Assembly: GCF_016656965.1 (NCBI RefSeq)
Contig: NZ_CP067977.1
Coordinates: 310,001 to 374,000, forward strand
Direction: 5' to 3'
DNA: 64,000 nt
Source: Brevundimonas vitisensis
Lineage (GTDB): Bacteria > Pseudomonadota > Alphaproteobacteria > Caulobacterales > Caulobacteraceae
The translations under genes were made by a program, and so were the position numbers. Below the pieces are notes generated by a model. The model did not search any database. It had not been told where the DNA came from and was given only the letters and a program-made list of their open reading frames with translations. Every line of letters begins with the position of its first letter. Position 1 is the first letter of the stretch. This document shows positions 18,393 through 30,000 of this stretch, in pieces.

Positions 18393-19087
18393 TCTGAAGC
18401 CATCCGGGCCAGAGGCGAGAACGGCGCTCGAGCGGCGGTGACCCGGATGTCGGGGCTGACGAAGCAGTGATCGATCCGGATGGCCGGAAAACTGGATGGA
18501 AAGGTCTTGAGCGTGGGCTTCAGGCCCAGACGGGTCTGGGCATCGTCCAGGCGCCTGACCAGGGTCTGGTAAGGGCGGGTGATCGAGGTGGCGTTGAAGT
18601 CCCCGGTCAGGATCGTGGCCCCAACACAGTCGGGATGCCCCAGCCAGTCCGGTCCAACCAGAGCCTTGGCCTGAAGTCGCTGCTCACGCGGGACCAGACC
18701 CAGATGGGTCGTGACCACATTGACCGTCGCCGCGCCCAGGTCGATCGCCGCCCACAGTGCCCCTCGTGGCTCCAGGCCGGGCACCCCCTTCAGCGTGGGC
18801 AAGGGCCCGACCTTGATCAGACGTTCGGGGTGAGGGGTCAGGATGGCATCGCCATAAAGCTCGGCTTCAACCCGCATGGCGGCGTTGAAGTGGACGCTCA
18901 TCGAAAGGCCGTCCGCGATGGTCTGGGCCTGATCGACGTGGCCGGTGCGGGCGCGGCCGACGTCTAACTCCTGAAGACAGACGATGTCGGGCTCATATTC
19001 CGCAATGACCGCTACGATGCGGGCCACGTCCAGTTGACGATCAACGCCGACGCAGCGGTGTACATTATAAGTGAGCAGGCGAGCCAT
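18350..19087 (-). CDS. Endonuclease/exonuclease/phosphatase (EEP) family protein
   Basis: A 245-residue Mg-dependent phosphoesterase of the DNase I/sphingomyelinase fold. Motifs run in the standard order: LLTYNVHRCVGVD with the Asn of motif 1, VCLQELDVGR with the metal-binding Glu, VVTTHLGL, LTGDFNA with the Asp-Asn pair, and the final SDHLPLI with the catalytic Asp-His. No export signal. The closest association is with YbhP-type proteins next to cardiolipin synthases, and here it lies tail-to-tail with a PLD gene and overlaps it by 43 bases. Substrate (lipid headgroup, nucleotide or nucleic acid) cannot be told. Confidence 0.85.
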   Translation of the reverse strand: MARLLTYNVHRCVGVDRQLDVARIVAVIAEYEPDIVCLQELDVGRARTGHVDQAQTIADGLSMSVHFNAAMRVEAELYGDAILTPHPERLIKVGPLPTLKGVPGLEPRGALWAAIDLGAATVNVVTTHLGLVPREQRLQAKALVGPDWLGHPDCVGATILTGDFNATSITRPYQTLVRRLDDAQTRLGLKPTLKTFPSSFPAIRIDHCFVSPDIRVTAARAPFSPLARMASDHLPLIIDFEVEAA

Positions 19088-19140
19088 GGCGGCGGTTTAG
19101 CCCTCCGCCCCGGCAATCGGTAGTCTGAAATCCGGCAAAA

Positions 19141-19833
19141 TCAGATCACGACCAGACGATCGACGACCTCGTTAGGGTTGTTGGCCCTTGGCGGGAAATG
19201 CTCCGCCAGGACGCCACCGCAGAGGGCGATCGCCTGCTGGAAACCGCTGACGGGACGATTGTCACGCATTTCCCGGACCAGGGCTGCACAGGCCTTGGCC
19301 CACACATCGGCATCGACCTTCTCGAAGATACCCTTGTCGGCGATGATCTCGACCTGATGATCGCTGAGGGCCGCAAAGATCATCACGCCGGTGCGCGCCT
19401 CGGTGACATGCAGGCCATGGGCCAGAAACTGATGGAGCGCGGCCCGGCGAACACGGCTTCGACGCACACCAGCCGGCGTAACCCAGCGCCGGATCATGGG
19501 AATCGACGTGAGGCCGAAGACGGCCAGGAAGGTGACGGACTGGATCAGAGCATAGGTCGAAATGGCCGCGCCGACCGTCGCATCGCGCGCCGCCAGGTGT
19601 GCGGCTTCCCAATTGCCACTGACGCCTGGAAGCCAGGCCCCCTCGAAGCCCAGCGGGATCAATCCGAGAGGCAGCAAGAGGGCTGCCGCCGCCGCCCAGG
19701 CCAAGGAGACATCCCGGTAGGACGAGACCCTTTTTGCCATGACGCAGAAGATTTCGCCGGAGGTCCGGCTTTCGGCCTCGGCAATGGCCGCCACGACAAG
19801 GGCGTGGTCATCGGGTGTCACGCGCATCACCAT
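19141..19833 (-). CDS. TPM-domain membrane protein
   Basis: A 230-residue inner-membrane protein. Residues about 5-40 ([25 protein letters not shown]) and 135-215 ([28 protein letters not shown]...) form a TPM domain interrupted by two or three hydrophobic segments ([31 protein letters not shown]). The split-TPM layout is the form found directly downstream of YgcG-like proteins. The start ATG at 19833 overlaps the stop of the upstream YgcG-like gene by 7 bases; an in-frame ATG at 19827 is an alternative. Last gene of the lemA-TPM-TPM operon. Molecular role unknown; relatives include a photosystem II repair phosphatase. Confidence 0.82.
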   Translation of the reverse strand: MVMRVTPDDHALVVAAIAEAESRTSGEIFCVMAKRVSSYRDVSLAWAAAAALLLPLGLIPLGFEGAWLPGVSGNWEAAHLAARDATVGAAISTYALIQSVTFLAVFGLTSIPMIRRWVTPAGVRRSRVRRAALHQFLAHGLHVTEARTGVMIFAALSDHQVEIIADKGIFEKVDADVWAKACAALVREMRDNRPVSGFQQAIALCGGVLAEHFPPRANNPNEVVDRLVVI

Positions 19834-20645
19834 CCGCCCGACGCTCCACCGCCACCGAAACTGCCGCCACCGCCCCGAAAGCCGCCGCCGCCGAACCCAC
19901 CGCCGCCAAAGCCGCCGCCGCGGCCGCTGCTGCCGGACTTCAGGGCCTCTGCCGCGATCCAGAGCAGGATTCCGGCCGCATCACCGCTTGCTCGGCGACG
20001 GCCCTTTCCTCCCACGGTCGCGCCAATCAGGGCCAGGAACAGCAGAAAGAAGACGACGCCCACGACCAGGGCCGGACCAATGGGGAAATCTGCGGGGGCG
20101 GCCTGGGCAGCTGCCGCCCTGGCCTGGGCTTCTGCCGGATCAAGGCGAAGCTGGGCATCGATGGCCTGGACGCCTTCGGTGATTCCCCGCTCATAGCCGC
20201 CGACGCGGAAGGCCGGCAGAATCTGATTGTGAATGATCAGTGCAGACAGGGCATCGGTCAGTATGGGCTCAAGCCCATAACCCACCTCGATCCGGACCTT
20301 GCGCTCGGTCGGTGCCACGATGAGCAGGACGCCGCCGTCATTTTCCTGTTGGCCGATGCCCCAGGCCCGGCCCAACTGATAGCCGTAATCCTCGATGGCA
20401 TAATCCTGGAGGCTGTTGACGGTGACCACGACAACCTGATCGCCGGTGTCCTCTTCCAGTTTCGCGAGAACGGCAGTCAGCTCAGCTTCCTTGGCGTCGC
20501 TAAGCAGGCGGGCCTGATCGACAACCCGCCCGGTCAGGGCTGGGAAATCGGGTTGGGCCAGGGCCGGCAGACAGGCCAGCAGCCACAGCAGGGCCGCCAG
20601 GACTGCCGACGCCCCGAACCCAACCGGCTTTTGCACTGGCGTCAC
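19827..20645 (-). CDS. YgcG-like TPM-domain protein with Gly-rich tail
   Basis: A 272-residue secreted/membrane-anchored protein: signal peptide ([19 protein letters not shown]), TPM domain (about 25-170) with [52 protein letters not shown] and the acidic motif of the family, one membrane segment ([20 protein letters not shown]), and a Gly-Phe/Gly-Ser-rich tail. The GTG start at 20645 overlaps the stop of lemA (GTGA) and gives [10 protein letters not shown]; a longer frame from 20789 would cover lemA and is rejected. Known relatives form the lemA-ygcG module seen in many bacteria, with unclear envelope stress or metal-related roles. Confidence 0.85.
   Translation of the reverse strand: MTPVQKPVGFGASAVLAALLWLLACLPALAQPDFPALTGRVVDQARLLSDAKEAELTAVLAKLEEDTGDQVVVVTVNSLQDYAIEDYGYQLGRAWGIGQQENDGGVLLIVAPTERKVRIEVGYGLEPILTDALSALIIHNQILPAFRVGGYERGITEGVQAIDAQLRLDPAEAQARAAAAQAAPADFPIGPALVVGVVFFLLFLALIGATVGGKGRRRASGDAAGILLWIAAEALKSGSSGRGGGFGGGGFGGGGFRGGGGSFGGGGASGGW
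19841..19935. repeat. Short tandem GGN repeat encoding a Gly-Phe-rich tail
   Basis: Imperfect tandem repeats of CCGCCGCCG(AAA/AAC), read on the minus strand as GGGFGGGG units, forming the C-terminal tail of the YgcG-like protein. The repeat is codon-aligned, so it can expand or contract without frameshift. The same stretch read on the plus strand gives a long proline-rich frame, which is an artefact. Confidence 0.8.
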
Positions 20646-21298
20646 TGAGCCGACGTGGCAGGTGCGGGAGCGGGGGCCGGCTGGGCACCGCCCTCGAGAT
20701 TGAAGCTGACCGTCGGCGCGGCCTGTGCCTCTGCCGTCGCGGTGAACAACTGCATCGGTTCGGACCCGCCATGGATGGTGTTGGCCCAAAGGACGGTCGG
20801 GAAGGTGCGCAGGGTGGTGTTATAGTCCTGCACGGCCTCGTTGTAGTCGCGGCGCGCCACGGCGATGCGGTTCTCGGTGCCCTCCAACTGCGATTGCAGG
20901 GCGATAAAATTCTGATTGGACTGGAGCTGCGGATAGGCTTCGACCGTCAGCAGCAGTCGCGACAGCGCCTGGCTGAGCTGTCCCTGAGCCGCCTGGTACT
21001 GGGCGAAGGCGGCGGGATCGTTCAGAGTCTCGGGGGTGATCTGGATACTGGTGGCCCGGGCGCGGGCCTCGATCACGGCAGTCAGGGTGGTGCGCTCCTG
21101 GATCGCGGCGGCCTGAACCGTGGCGACCAGGTTGGGGATCAGGTCGGCGCGGCGCTGATACTGGGCCTGGACATCGGCCCAGCGCGCCTTGGCCGCCTCT
21201 TCCTTGGTCGGGATCGCATTGACGCCGCAGCCAGCGAGCGCCGGAACCATGACGACCACGGCGGCCACGGCGATCGTGCTGTTGTTGAAACGGATCAT
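20642..21298 (-). CDS. lemA: LemA family lipoprotein
   Basis: A 218-residue LemA protein. The start at 21298 follows a strong AGGAGGGG site and gives a lipoprotein signal, IRFNNSTIAVAAVVVMVPALAGC with lipobox LAGC. The rest is the helical LemA domain: YQRRADLIPNLVATVQ, AIEERTTLTAVIEARA and PQLQSNQNFIALQSQLEGTENRIAVARRDYNEAVQDYN. An upstream reading to 21424 has no such start context. It is first in a three-gene operon with two TPM-domain proteins, a common module whose function is unsettled. It probably sits at the periplasmic face of a membrane. Confidence 0.92.
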   Translation of the reverse strand: MIRFNNSTIAVAAVVVMVPALAGCGVNAIPTKEEAAKARWADVQAQYQRRADLIPNLVATVQAAAIQERTTLTAVIEARARATSIQITPETLNDPAAFAQYQAAQGQLSQALSRLLLTVEAYPQLQSNQNFIALQSQLEGTENRIAVARRDYNEAVQDYNTTLRTFPTVLWANTIHGGSEPMQLFTATAEAQAAPTVSFNLEGGAQPAPAPAPATSAQ

Positions 21299-21501
21299 CA
21301 GCCCCTCCTGACGCCGCGTCGGATGCGCGGCTTTCGTAGCCACTATCGGGTGTGCACCAGCGCCGTTCAAGCCCGAACCTGACCCGGTCTGCGCAGTGTG
21401 AAAAACAGAGTCCACTCGGTCCACTCAGTCCCGATCGGGGATGACCAAACCACCTTAAACCGGTGCCAGCCTATGCTGTGCCGATCCCTTGAAAACTTGT
21501 C

Positions 21502-22428
21502 TCACGCGCCGTCGAAAGGTTCCGGTGCGACCCCGATGGAGCGACAGGCAGCGGCGTAGGTATTGGCCAGCAGGCAGGCGATGGTCATGGGGCCCACGCC
21601 GCCGGGCACGGGGGTGATCCTTCCGGCCACCGCGACCGCCTCGTCGAAGGCCACATCGCCCACAACGCGGGTCCCGCCTGCTGCCGCCTTCAGGGGATCA
21701 CGGCTGGGCACGCGGTTGATCCCCACGTCGATCACGGTCGCGCCGGGCTTGATCCAGTCGCCGCGCACCATTTCGGGGCGACCGACGGCCGCGACCAGAA
21801 TGTCGGCCGAGCGGCACAGGCTCGGCAGGTCAGCGGTGCGGGAATGGGCGATGGTGACGGTGCAGTTCTCGGCCAGCAGCAGTTGCGCCATCGGCTTGCC
21901 GACAATGTTGGAGCGGCCCAGGACGACGGCGTGCAAACCCGACAGGTCCCCAAGTTCCGCCTTCAGCAGCAGCGAACAGCCCAGGGGGGTGCAGGGCACC
22001 AGACCGGGAAGGCCCACGGCCAGGCGGCCCGCATTGACGACGTGAAACCCATCCACGTCCTTGTCCGGGTCGATGGCATCCAGCACGGCCGTGGCATTGA
22101 TATGGGCGGGCAGGGGAAGCTGGACCAGGATGCCATGGATGGCGGCGTCCGCGTTCAGCGCGGCGATCAGGGACAGCAGTTCTGCCTGGGTCGTCGTGTC
22201 CGGCAGGGTGTGGGTGTCGGAGCGCATGCCCGCTTCGCGCGTGCGCTCGCCCTTGTTGCGGACATAGATGCGGCTGGCGGGGTCGTCACCGACGATAACG
22301 ACGGCCAGTCCCGGCTGCACGCCATGCGCCTGTTGCAGCCGTTCGGCGGCGGCGGCGACGCGCTGAACCAGGCCAGCGGCAAAGCCCTTGCCGTCGATCA
22401 GGCTCGCCTGAGTGCCCTTGGCCGTCAT
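21502..22428 (-). CDS. folD: Methylenetetrahydrofolate dehydrogenase/cyclohydrolase
   Basis: Bifunctional cytoplasmic enzyme of one-carbon metabolism, converting 5,10-methylene-THF to 10-formyl-THF. The 308 residues contain the FolD substrate block [14 protein letters not shown] (the Lys is catalytic), the family motif [21 protein letters not shown], the NAD(P) region [18 protein letters not shown] and the C-terminal [11 protein letters not shown]. Slightly longer than the usual 285-295 because of the final tail. It stands alone on the minus strand, between lemA and the PPC locus, and its product pool links to glyA at 44732. Confidence 0.95.
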   Translation of the reverse strand: MTAKGTQASLIDGKGFAAGLVQRVAAAAERLQQAHGVQPGLAVVIVGDDPASRIYVRNKGERTREAGMRSDTHTLPDTTTQAELLSLIAALNADAAIHGILVQLPLPAHINATAVLDAIDPDKDVDGFHVVNAGRLAVGLPGLVPCTPLGCSLLLKAELGDLSGLHAVVLGRSNIVGKPMAQLLLAENCTVTIAHSRTADLPSLCRSADILVAAVGRPEMVRGDWIKPGATVIDVGINRVPSRDPLKAAAGGTRVVGDVAFDEAVAVAGRITPVPGGVGPMTIACLLANTYAAACRSIGVAPEPFDGA

Positions 22429-22522
22429 CGCGTAGCCCTTCGTCAGGAATCGAATACTGCTGGGCGATTTACAGACGACACGGTTGCGCGTCTATCATGG
22501 CGCAGAACCTCAGGGGATTTCG

Positions 22523-24364
22523 ATGCGACGTTCGACACTGCTGGCTGCCACCTGTGCGATGGCGCTTGGACTGGGAGCCGGTTCGGCATTGGCCCAGACT
22601 GCGCCGACCCTCAGAATCGGCGGACAGGTAGACGCCACGCTGACGGACCAGGATGCGACCGATCCGGACGGCGGCTTCCGCTATGAAGACTATCGCTTTA
22701 CCGCGCGCGCCGGGCAGCGGCTGGAGGCGGTGATGCGGTCGGACGTGTTCGACAGCTATCTGGAAATCTACGCCGACGGTGCCGAGGGACAACCTTTGGC
22801 CAGTGACGACGACGGCCTGGGCGAGGGACTGAACTCGCGGCTGCGCTTCACGCCCGAGCGAGCGGGCACCTATGTTCTGCGGGCACGAACCCTCAGCGGC
22901 CTGGAAGGCGGAGCCTACAGTCTGTCCCTGGCCCAGCGCGCGGCACCGCCGCGCCTGCCACGGCCGACCTCGATCCGCGTAGGGCAGACCCTGCGCGGCA
23001 GTCTGGGGTCGCGGGACCCCGAGACCGAAGAGGGTGTGCGCTTCGACCACTTTTCCTTCCGCGGAGCCGCAGGCGACCGGTTCACGATTGCCTTGGACAG
23101 CGAGGCCTTCGACCCGGTCGTGTCGGTCGGACGAATGGCGGACGGCGAGTTCGCCGAGCTGGCCTATAACGACGACTTCGCTGACACGCTGAACGCGCGA
23201 CTGGTCTTCACCCTGCCGACAGCGGGTGAGTATGTCATCCGCGCGACCGCCTTGGGCGGCGAAGGGGGAGGCGACTACACCCTGTCGCTGCTGGAAGGCC
23301 CGCCGCCGGTCGAGGCCGTTCCCATCGCGATCGGCGACACGGTTGAAGGCGAGCTGGATGAGGGGGATGCGCTGAACGAGACCGGCTCGCGCGCCGACGC
23401 CTACCGCTTCACCGGGACGGCGGGTCAGCGGGTGCGGATCGGCGTGTCGTCGGACGATTTCGACACCTATCTGCAGCTGTTCCAGGACGCGAACGGTGTC
23501 CGCACGGCCCTGGTCGAGGACGACGACGGCGCGGGCCAGGGGACGAACTCGCGTCTGACCCACACCCTGCCAGCGGACGGCAGCTATGTGGTCGAGGTCC
23601 GTGCCTTTGCGGACGGGGGAGCGGGTGCCTATTCGCTGGTCATGTCCGAAGCTCCGCCCGAGCGCGTGCCCGAGGCCCTGGCCTATGGCGCGACGATCCA
23701 GGGCGAGATCGACGCCGAGGATCCGACCGACGACCAGGAGCGGGGCTTCGACACCTATCGATTCGATGGTGTGGAAGGTCAGCGGGTTCAAGTGATCATG
23801 CGGTCGGGCGATTTCGACGCCTTTCTGGCGATCTCATCGGCTGACGGCGAGTTCAGCGAACTGGCCAGCGACGACGATGGTCTGGGCCAGGGGACGGACT
23901 CGCGCCTGACATTCACCCTCCCGACGACCGGGAGCTATGTGGTGCGGGCATCGCCGCTCGTGACCCAGAGCGATGGTCTGTATTCCATTGAGTTGATCGA
24001 TCGCGGGCCGCAGCCCGTGGCCGGGAGCGTTCTGGTGGGAGAGACCGCGCGAGGAAGCCTGACCGACACGGACGCCATGGCACCGGACGGCAGCTTTTAC
24101 GACGCCTATGGGTTCGAGGCGAAGGCGGGCGAGACTCTGATTTTCACCATGGTTTCCAATAGCGTGGACGCGTTCCTGATCGTGGGACGCGAAAACGGCG
24201 GTGAAGAGATCGAGGTTCTGGCCAGCGACGACGATAGCCTGTCGGACACCCATGCTAAGGTGGAGTGGGAAGTGCCGGATGACGGCACCTACGTCGTGCG
24301 GGCAGGGACTTTCGGACAGGCGGAAACGGGCCCCTACGCCCTGACGGTCAGCCGCAAGCCCTGA
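22523..24364 (+). CDS. Secreted protein made of five tandem PPC domains
   Basis: A 613-residue exported protein: signal peptide (about 1-24, ending SALA) and then only repeats. Five copies of a ~107-residue beta-sandwich of the bacterial pre-peptidase C-terminal (PPC) type occupy 30-136, 150-256, 268-374, 387-492 and 502-610, separated by short Pro-rich linkers. Each repeat starts with a GxT/V..G.L segment, then Y/F-RF, F-D-x-Y/FL, a D-rich loop such as ASDDDGLG.G.NSRL, and a closing G.YV.RA strand. PPC domains normally trail a secreted protease; none is present here. The D-rich loops could bind calcium. The start at 22523 follows CAGGGGAT. A divergent folD start lies 94 bases away. Confidence 0.85.
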   Translation: MRRSTLLAATCAMALGLGAGSALAQTAPTLRIGGQVDATLTDQDATDPDGGFRYEDYRFTARAGQRLEAVMRSDVFDSYLEIYADGAEGQPLASDDDGLGEGLNSRLRFTPERAGTYVLRARTLSGLEGGAYSLSLAQRAAPPRLPRPTSIRVGQTLRGSLGSRDPETEEGVRFDHFSFRGAAGDRFTIALDSEAFDPVVSVGRMADGEFAELAYNDDFADTLNARLVFTLPTAGEYVIRATALGGEGGGDYTLSLLEGPPPVEAVPIAIGDTVEGELDEGDALNETGSRADAYRFTGTAGQRVRIGVSSDDFDTYLQLFQDANGVRTALVEDDDGAGQGTNSRLTHTLPADGSYVVEVRAFADGGAGAYSLVMSEAPPERVPEALAYGATIQGEIDAEDPTDDQERGFDTYRFDGVEGQRVQVIMRSGDFDAFLAISSADGEFSELASDDDGLGQGTDSRLTFTLPTTGSYVVRASPLVTQSDGLYSIELIDRGPQPVAGSVLVGETARGSLTDTDAMAPDGSFYDAYGFEAKAGETLIFTMVSNSVDAFLIVGRENGGEEIEVLASDDDSLSDTHAKVEWEVPDDGTYVVRAGTFGQAETGPYALTVSRKP

Positions 24365-24382
24365 CGGCATTCGTCCGTCAGG
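24360..24382. terminator. Hairpin over the stop codon of the five-PPC gene
   Basis: CCTGACGG, 7-base loop CATTCGT, CCGTCAGG: an 8-bp perfect stem whose 5' arm contains the TGA stop. It is not followed by a T-run, so termination would be weak or factor-dependent; it may instead be an mRNA 3' end protection element separating this gene from the next. Confidence 0.4.
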
Positions 24383-24509
24383 CGTCGTCAGATGCACAAA
24401 GCCTGATTTCCGTGTATCGGGGATATGGAAGGTGGGGGGAAACGCAGGAACCTGCGGCCACCGGAACGATGATGTTTCAACCGGCTACGGCCTCGCAGGA
24501 TTTCGACCC

Positions 24510-24905
24510 ATGACTCGCCTCTTCATCGCGGCTCTCGCGCCGTTCGCTCTGGCCGCTGCGCCGATGACCGCCGCTGCGATGCCGGTCTCGACAGCCGTGG
24601 TCGCGCCTGCGGTGGCCCAGGACGAAGCCGCCGAACAGGTGTTCAACTTCCTGGCTCTGTGCATGGCGGCCGATATCGTCGAGACCCAGCAAGGGGTGGA
24701 GTCTACGCCGGAACGCGAGGTGGGCACCGAGAAGATTTTCGACCTGTTGATGCTGGCGGGCCAGAACACAGGCCGGACCGAAGACCAGATGGCCGAGGTC
24801 GTGGCTGGTTACGCGGCGGCCTGGCTGGCCGATGCCTCGCTGTTGCAGTCGTCGCCCCCGGCGAGCGTGCGCCAGCAGTGCCTCGACACGATCGACGCAG
24901 CCTGA
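24510..24905 (+). CDS. Secreted small protein, two-Cys domain (unrecognised family)
   Basis: 131 residues: a signal peptide with hydrophobic core (LFIAALAPFALAAA), cleavage likely after residue 24 or 37, then a compact, mostly helical domain of about 88 residues with two cysteines, Cys51 in FLALCMAADI and Cys124 in VRQQC, and the phrases KIFDLLMLAG and LQSSPPASV. The domain recurs as the C-terminal part of the next gene product; aligning the two by eye gives roughly half of positions identical, including both cysteines and the final TIDAA. I do not recognise the family and assign no function. The ATG at 24510 is preferred because it starts the signal peptide directly. Confidence 0.65.
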   Translation: MTRLFIAALAPFALAAAPMTAAAMPVSTAVVAPAVAQDEAAEQVFNFLALCMAADIVETQQGVESTPEREVGTEKIFDLLMLAGQNTGRTEDQMAEVVAGYAAAWLADASLLQSSPPASVRQQCLDTIDAA

Positions 24906-24970
24906 TCCAGGCCGCGCTTTCCACCAACTCCACAGCATTTAGCTCGGACATCGTCCGAAAAGGACCCTTG

Positions 24971-25684
24971 ATGCGCTACGCTTCCCTCCTGCTGGCCGCT
25001 TCGGCCGCCGCCGCGACCCTGGCCGCTGCGGGTGCCGCCAGTGCCCAGAGCAATATCCGCGTCGGCCAGACCGTGAACGGCAGCCTTTCCGCCAGCGATC
25101 CCAAGCTTTCGACCGACGACAGTAGCTATGACTGCTACGTCTTCCAGGCCCAGGCGGGGTCCTGGTATCAGGTCGATTACAAGTCGAGCGCGTTCGACGC
25201 GTTCGTCGCCGTGGGTCAGGGCCGGAACTGCGCCGTCGATGCCACGGAAGCCAATGACGACGGTCCGGACGGCCTGGACTCTCAGTTGGTCTTCAAGACG
25301 GATACCGGCGGCACCTGGTTTATCCGCGCCAACAGCCTGGAGGCGGGCGAAACCGGGGCCTATACCCTGACCCTGGCCAACGGTACGGCGCCCGTAGCGC
25401 CGTCTTCGTCCGGCGGTGAGGACGGCATCTTCCAATACCTGGCCATCTGCATGGCGGCGGACATCGCCATGGAAATGGACGGTCAGACGGTCGACGAAGA
25501 CGACTCGCTGAAGATTTTCGAACTGCTGATGCTGGCAGGTGAGCAGGAAGGCATGTCGGAAGAAGACATTACCAATGCCGTCGCCGAATACGTCGCCGCC
25601 TGGACATCGGACCCGGAACTGATGCGGTCGTCGCCGCCGGCCACGGTGCGCGCCGAGTGCATCGCCACGATCGACGCCGCCTGA
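24971..25684 (+). CDS. Secreted PPC domain fused to the two-Cys domain
   Basis: 237 residues: signal peptide (1-26, ending ASAQ), one PPC domain (about 28-136) with NDDGPDGLDSQL as its acidic loop, a short Pro/Ser linker, and a C-terminal two-Cys domain (about 151-237; Cys160 and Cys230) that is paralogous to the preceding gene product. Two further cysteines, 55 and 87, lie in the PPC part. The fusion ties the PPC protein at 22523 and the small protein at 24510 to one system. The gap to the preceding gene is 65 bases, so an operon is likely. The gene ends 4 bases from the converging hutH stop. Confidence 0.72.
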   Translation: MRYASLLLAASAAAATLAAAGAASAQSNIRVGQTVNGSLSASDPKLSTDDSSYDCYVFQAQAGSWYQVDYKSSAFDAFVAVGQGRNCAVDATEANDDGPDGLDSQLVFKTDTGGTWFIRANSLEAGETGAYTLTLANGTAPVAPSSSGGEDGIFQYLAICMAADIAMEMDGQTVDEDDSLKIFELLMLAGEQEGMSEEDITNAVAEYVAAWTSDPELMRSSPPATVRAECIATIDAA

Positions 25685-25688
25685 TCTG

Positions 25689-28894
<3,206 letters not shown>

Positions 28895-29065
28895 GCGCTT
28901 GTTTAGCCCCTTCTTCCCCGGCGAGAGAAGACGGTGCCGGCGACACCCCAAGGCAACGGCTGAGCAGCCGGCACGTTAGATGGCTTGCCCGCTGGTCGCC
29001 GATCGTGCGACCCCTCGGCCGTCTCGTTCGGCCCCACCGTTTGAGCAGCCCCATCCGGAGACCCC

Positions 29066-29959
29066 ATGACCGATCCCATCAAGCCTGAAGACGCCCTGGA
29101 CATCACGGACGCAGAGGCGGCCGAGATCAACGCCATCGCCCATCCCCTCGTGGCCGATCCGGCCCCGGATGCGAATGACGACCTGGTGCGGATCGAGGCG
29201 ACGCCGGACGGGGTGGTCTTCATCACCATCAATCGGCCGCAGAAGAAGAATGCCTTCGATGCCGCCACCATTGCGGCTCTTTATGAGGCGTTCGAGACCC
29301 TGCATGGAGCGGACAATGTGCGCGTTGTCTTCCTGCGCGGAGCGGGCGGGACGTTCAGCGCCGGGGCGGACCTGTCCTGGATGCGGGACGCCGCCGACTG
29401 GAGCGAGGGGGACAACCGCGACGATGCCATGGGCTTGGCCAGGATGCTGAAGGCGCTGCACGATGTGCCGGCCCTGACGGTCGCGCTGGTCGAGGGCTCT
29501 GCGATGGGGGGCGGCGCGGGGATCGTGGCGGCCTGCGACATGGCCGTGGCCGTCGAGGGGACGCGGTTCGCCTTTTCCGAGGTCAAACTGGGCCTGATCC
29601 CGGCAACGATCGCCCCCTATGTCGTGGAGGCCGTCGGCAGTCGCCGCGCGCGGCAACTGTTTCTGACCGCCAACATCTTCGACGCCGACTATGCGGCCCA
29701 TGCCGGCCTGATCGACATGGTTCTGCCCGAAGGGTCGATGGACGAGTTCATCTCCATGCTGACCGACAGCCTCAGCCAGAATGCACCGGGGGCCATGGGC
29801 GACGCCAAACGGCTGGTCCACGACGTGGCCGGCAAGAAGATCGACCACGGGCTGATGGAAGAGACCGCCAAGCGGATCGCCCGCGCCCGCGTGTCCGTTG
29901 AAGGCCAGGAGGGCGTTCGCGCCTTCCTCGACAAGCGCAAGCCCCGCTGGGCTGAGTAG
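29066..29959 (+). CDS. Crotonase-family enoyl-CoA hydratase (methylglutaconyl-CoA hydratase-like)
   Basis: Cytoplasmic acyl-CoA enzyme of 297 residues: an unusual acidic leader of about 40 residues (DPIKPEDALDITDAEAAEI...), then the crotonase fold with TINRPQKKNAFDAA, the oxyanion hole FSAGADLSWM and the second oxyanion segment EGSAMGGGAGIVAACDMA, and the catalytic Glu region FSEVKLGLIPATIAPYVVEA. The short SEVKLGL-IPATI signature is closest to 3-methylglutaconyl-CoA hydratase of leucine catabolism (LiuC), though other hydratases fit. No leucine-pathway gene is adjacent. The long N-terminal leader is not needed for the fold and is atypical. Confidence 0.8.
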   Translation: MTDPIKPEDALDITDAEAAEINAIAHPLVADPAPDANDDLVRIEATPDGVVFITINRPQKKNAFDAATIAALYEAFETLHGADNVRVVFLRGAGGTFSAGADLSWMRDAADWSEGDNRDDAMGLARMLKALHDVPALTVALVEGSAMGGGAGIVAACDMAVAVEGTRFAFSEVKLGLIPATIAPYVVEAVGSRRARQLFLTANIFDADYAAHAGLIDMVLPEGSMDEFISMLTDSLSQNAPGAMGDAKRLVHDVAGKKIDHGLMEETAKRIARARVSVEGQEGVRAFLDKRKPRWAE

Positions 29960-29963
29960 CGGC

Positions 29964-30000
29964 ATCCTCCCTCGCGCCGTGCGGGGGAGGATTGTTTGTT
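29964..30000. terminator. Bidirectional terminator candidate
   Basis: ATCCTCCC, 13-base loop, GGGAGGAT, then TGTTTGTT on the plus strand. It lies between the stop of the crotonase gene and the stop of the converging carboxypeptidase gene, where a shared terminator is expected. Confidence 0.6.

Noticed and set aside
19198..20196. Plus-strand frame with a proline-rich stretch
   Set aside because: It is the reverse reading of the Gly-rich tail of the YgcG-like protein; no real protein.
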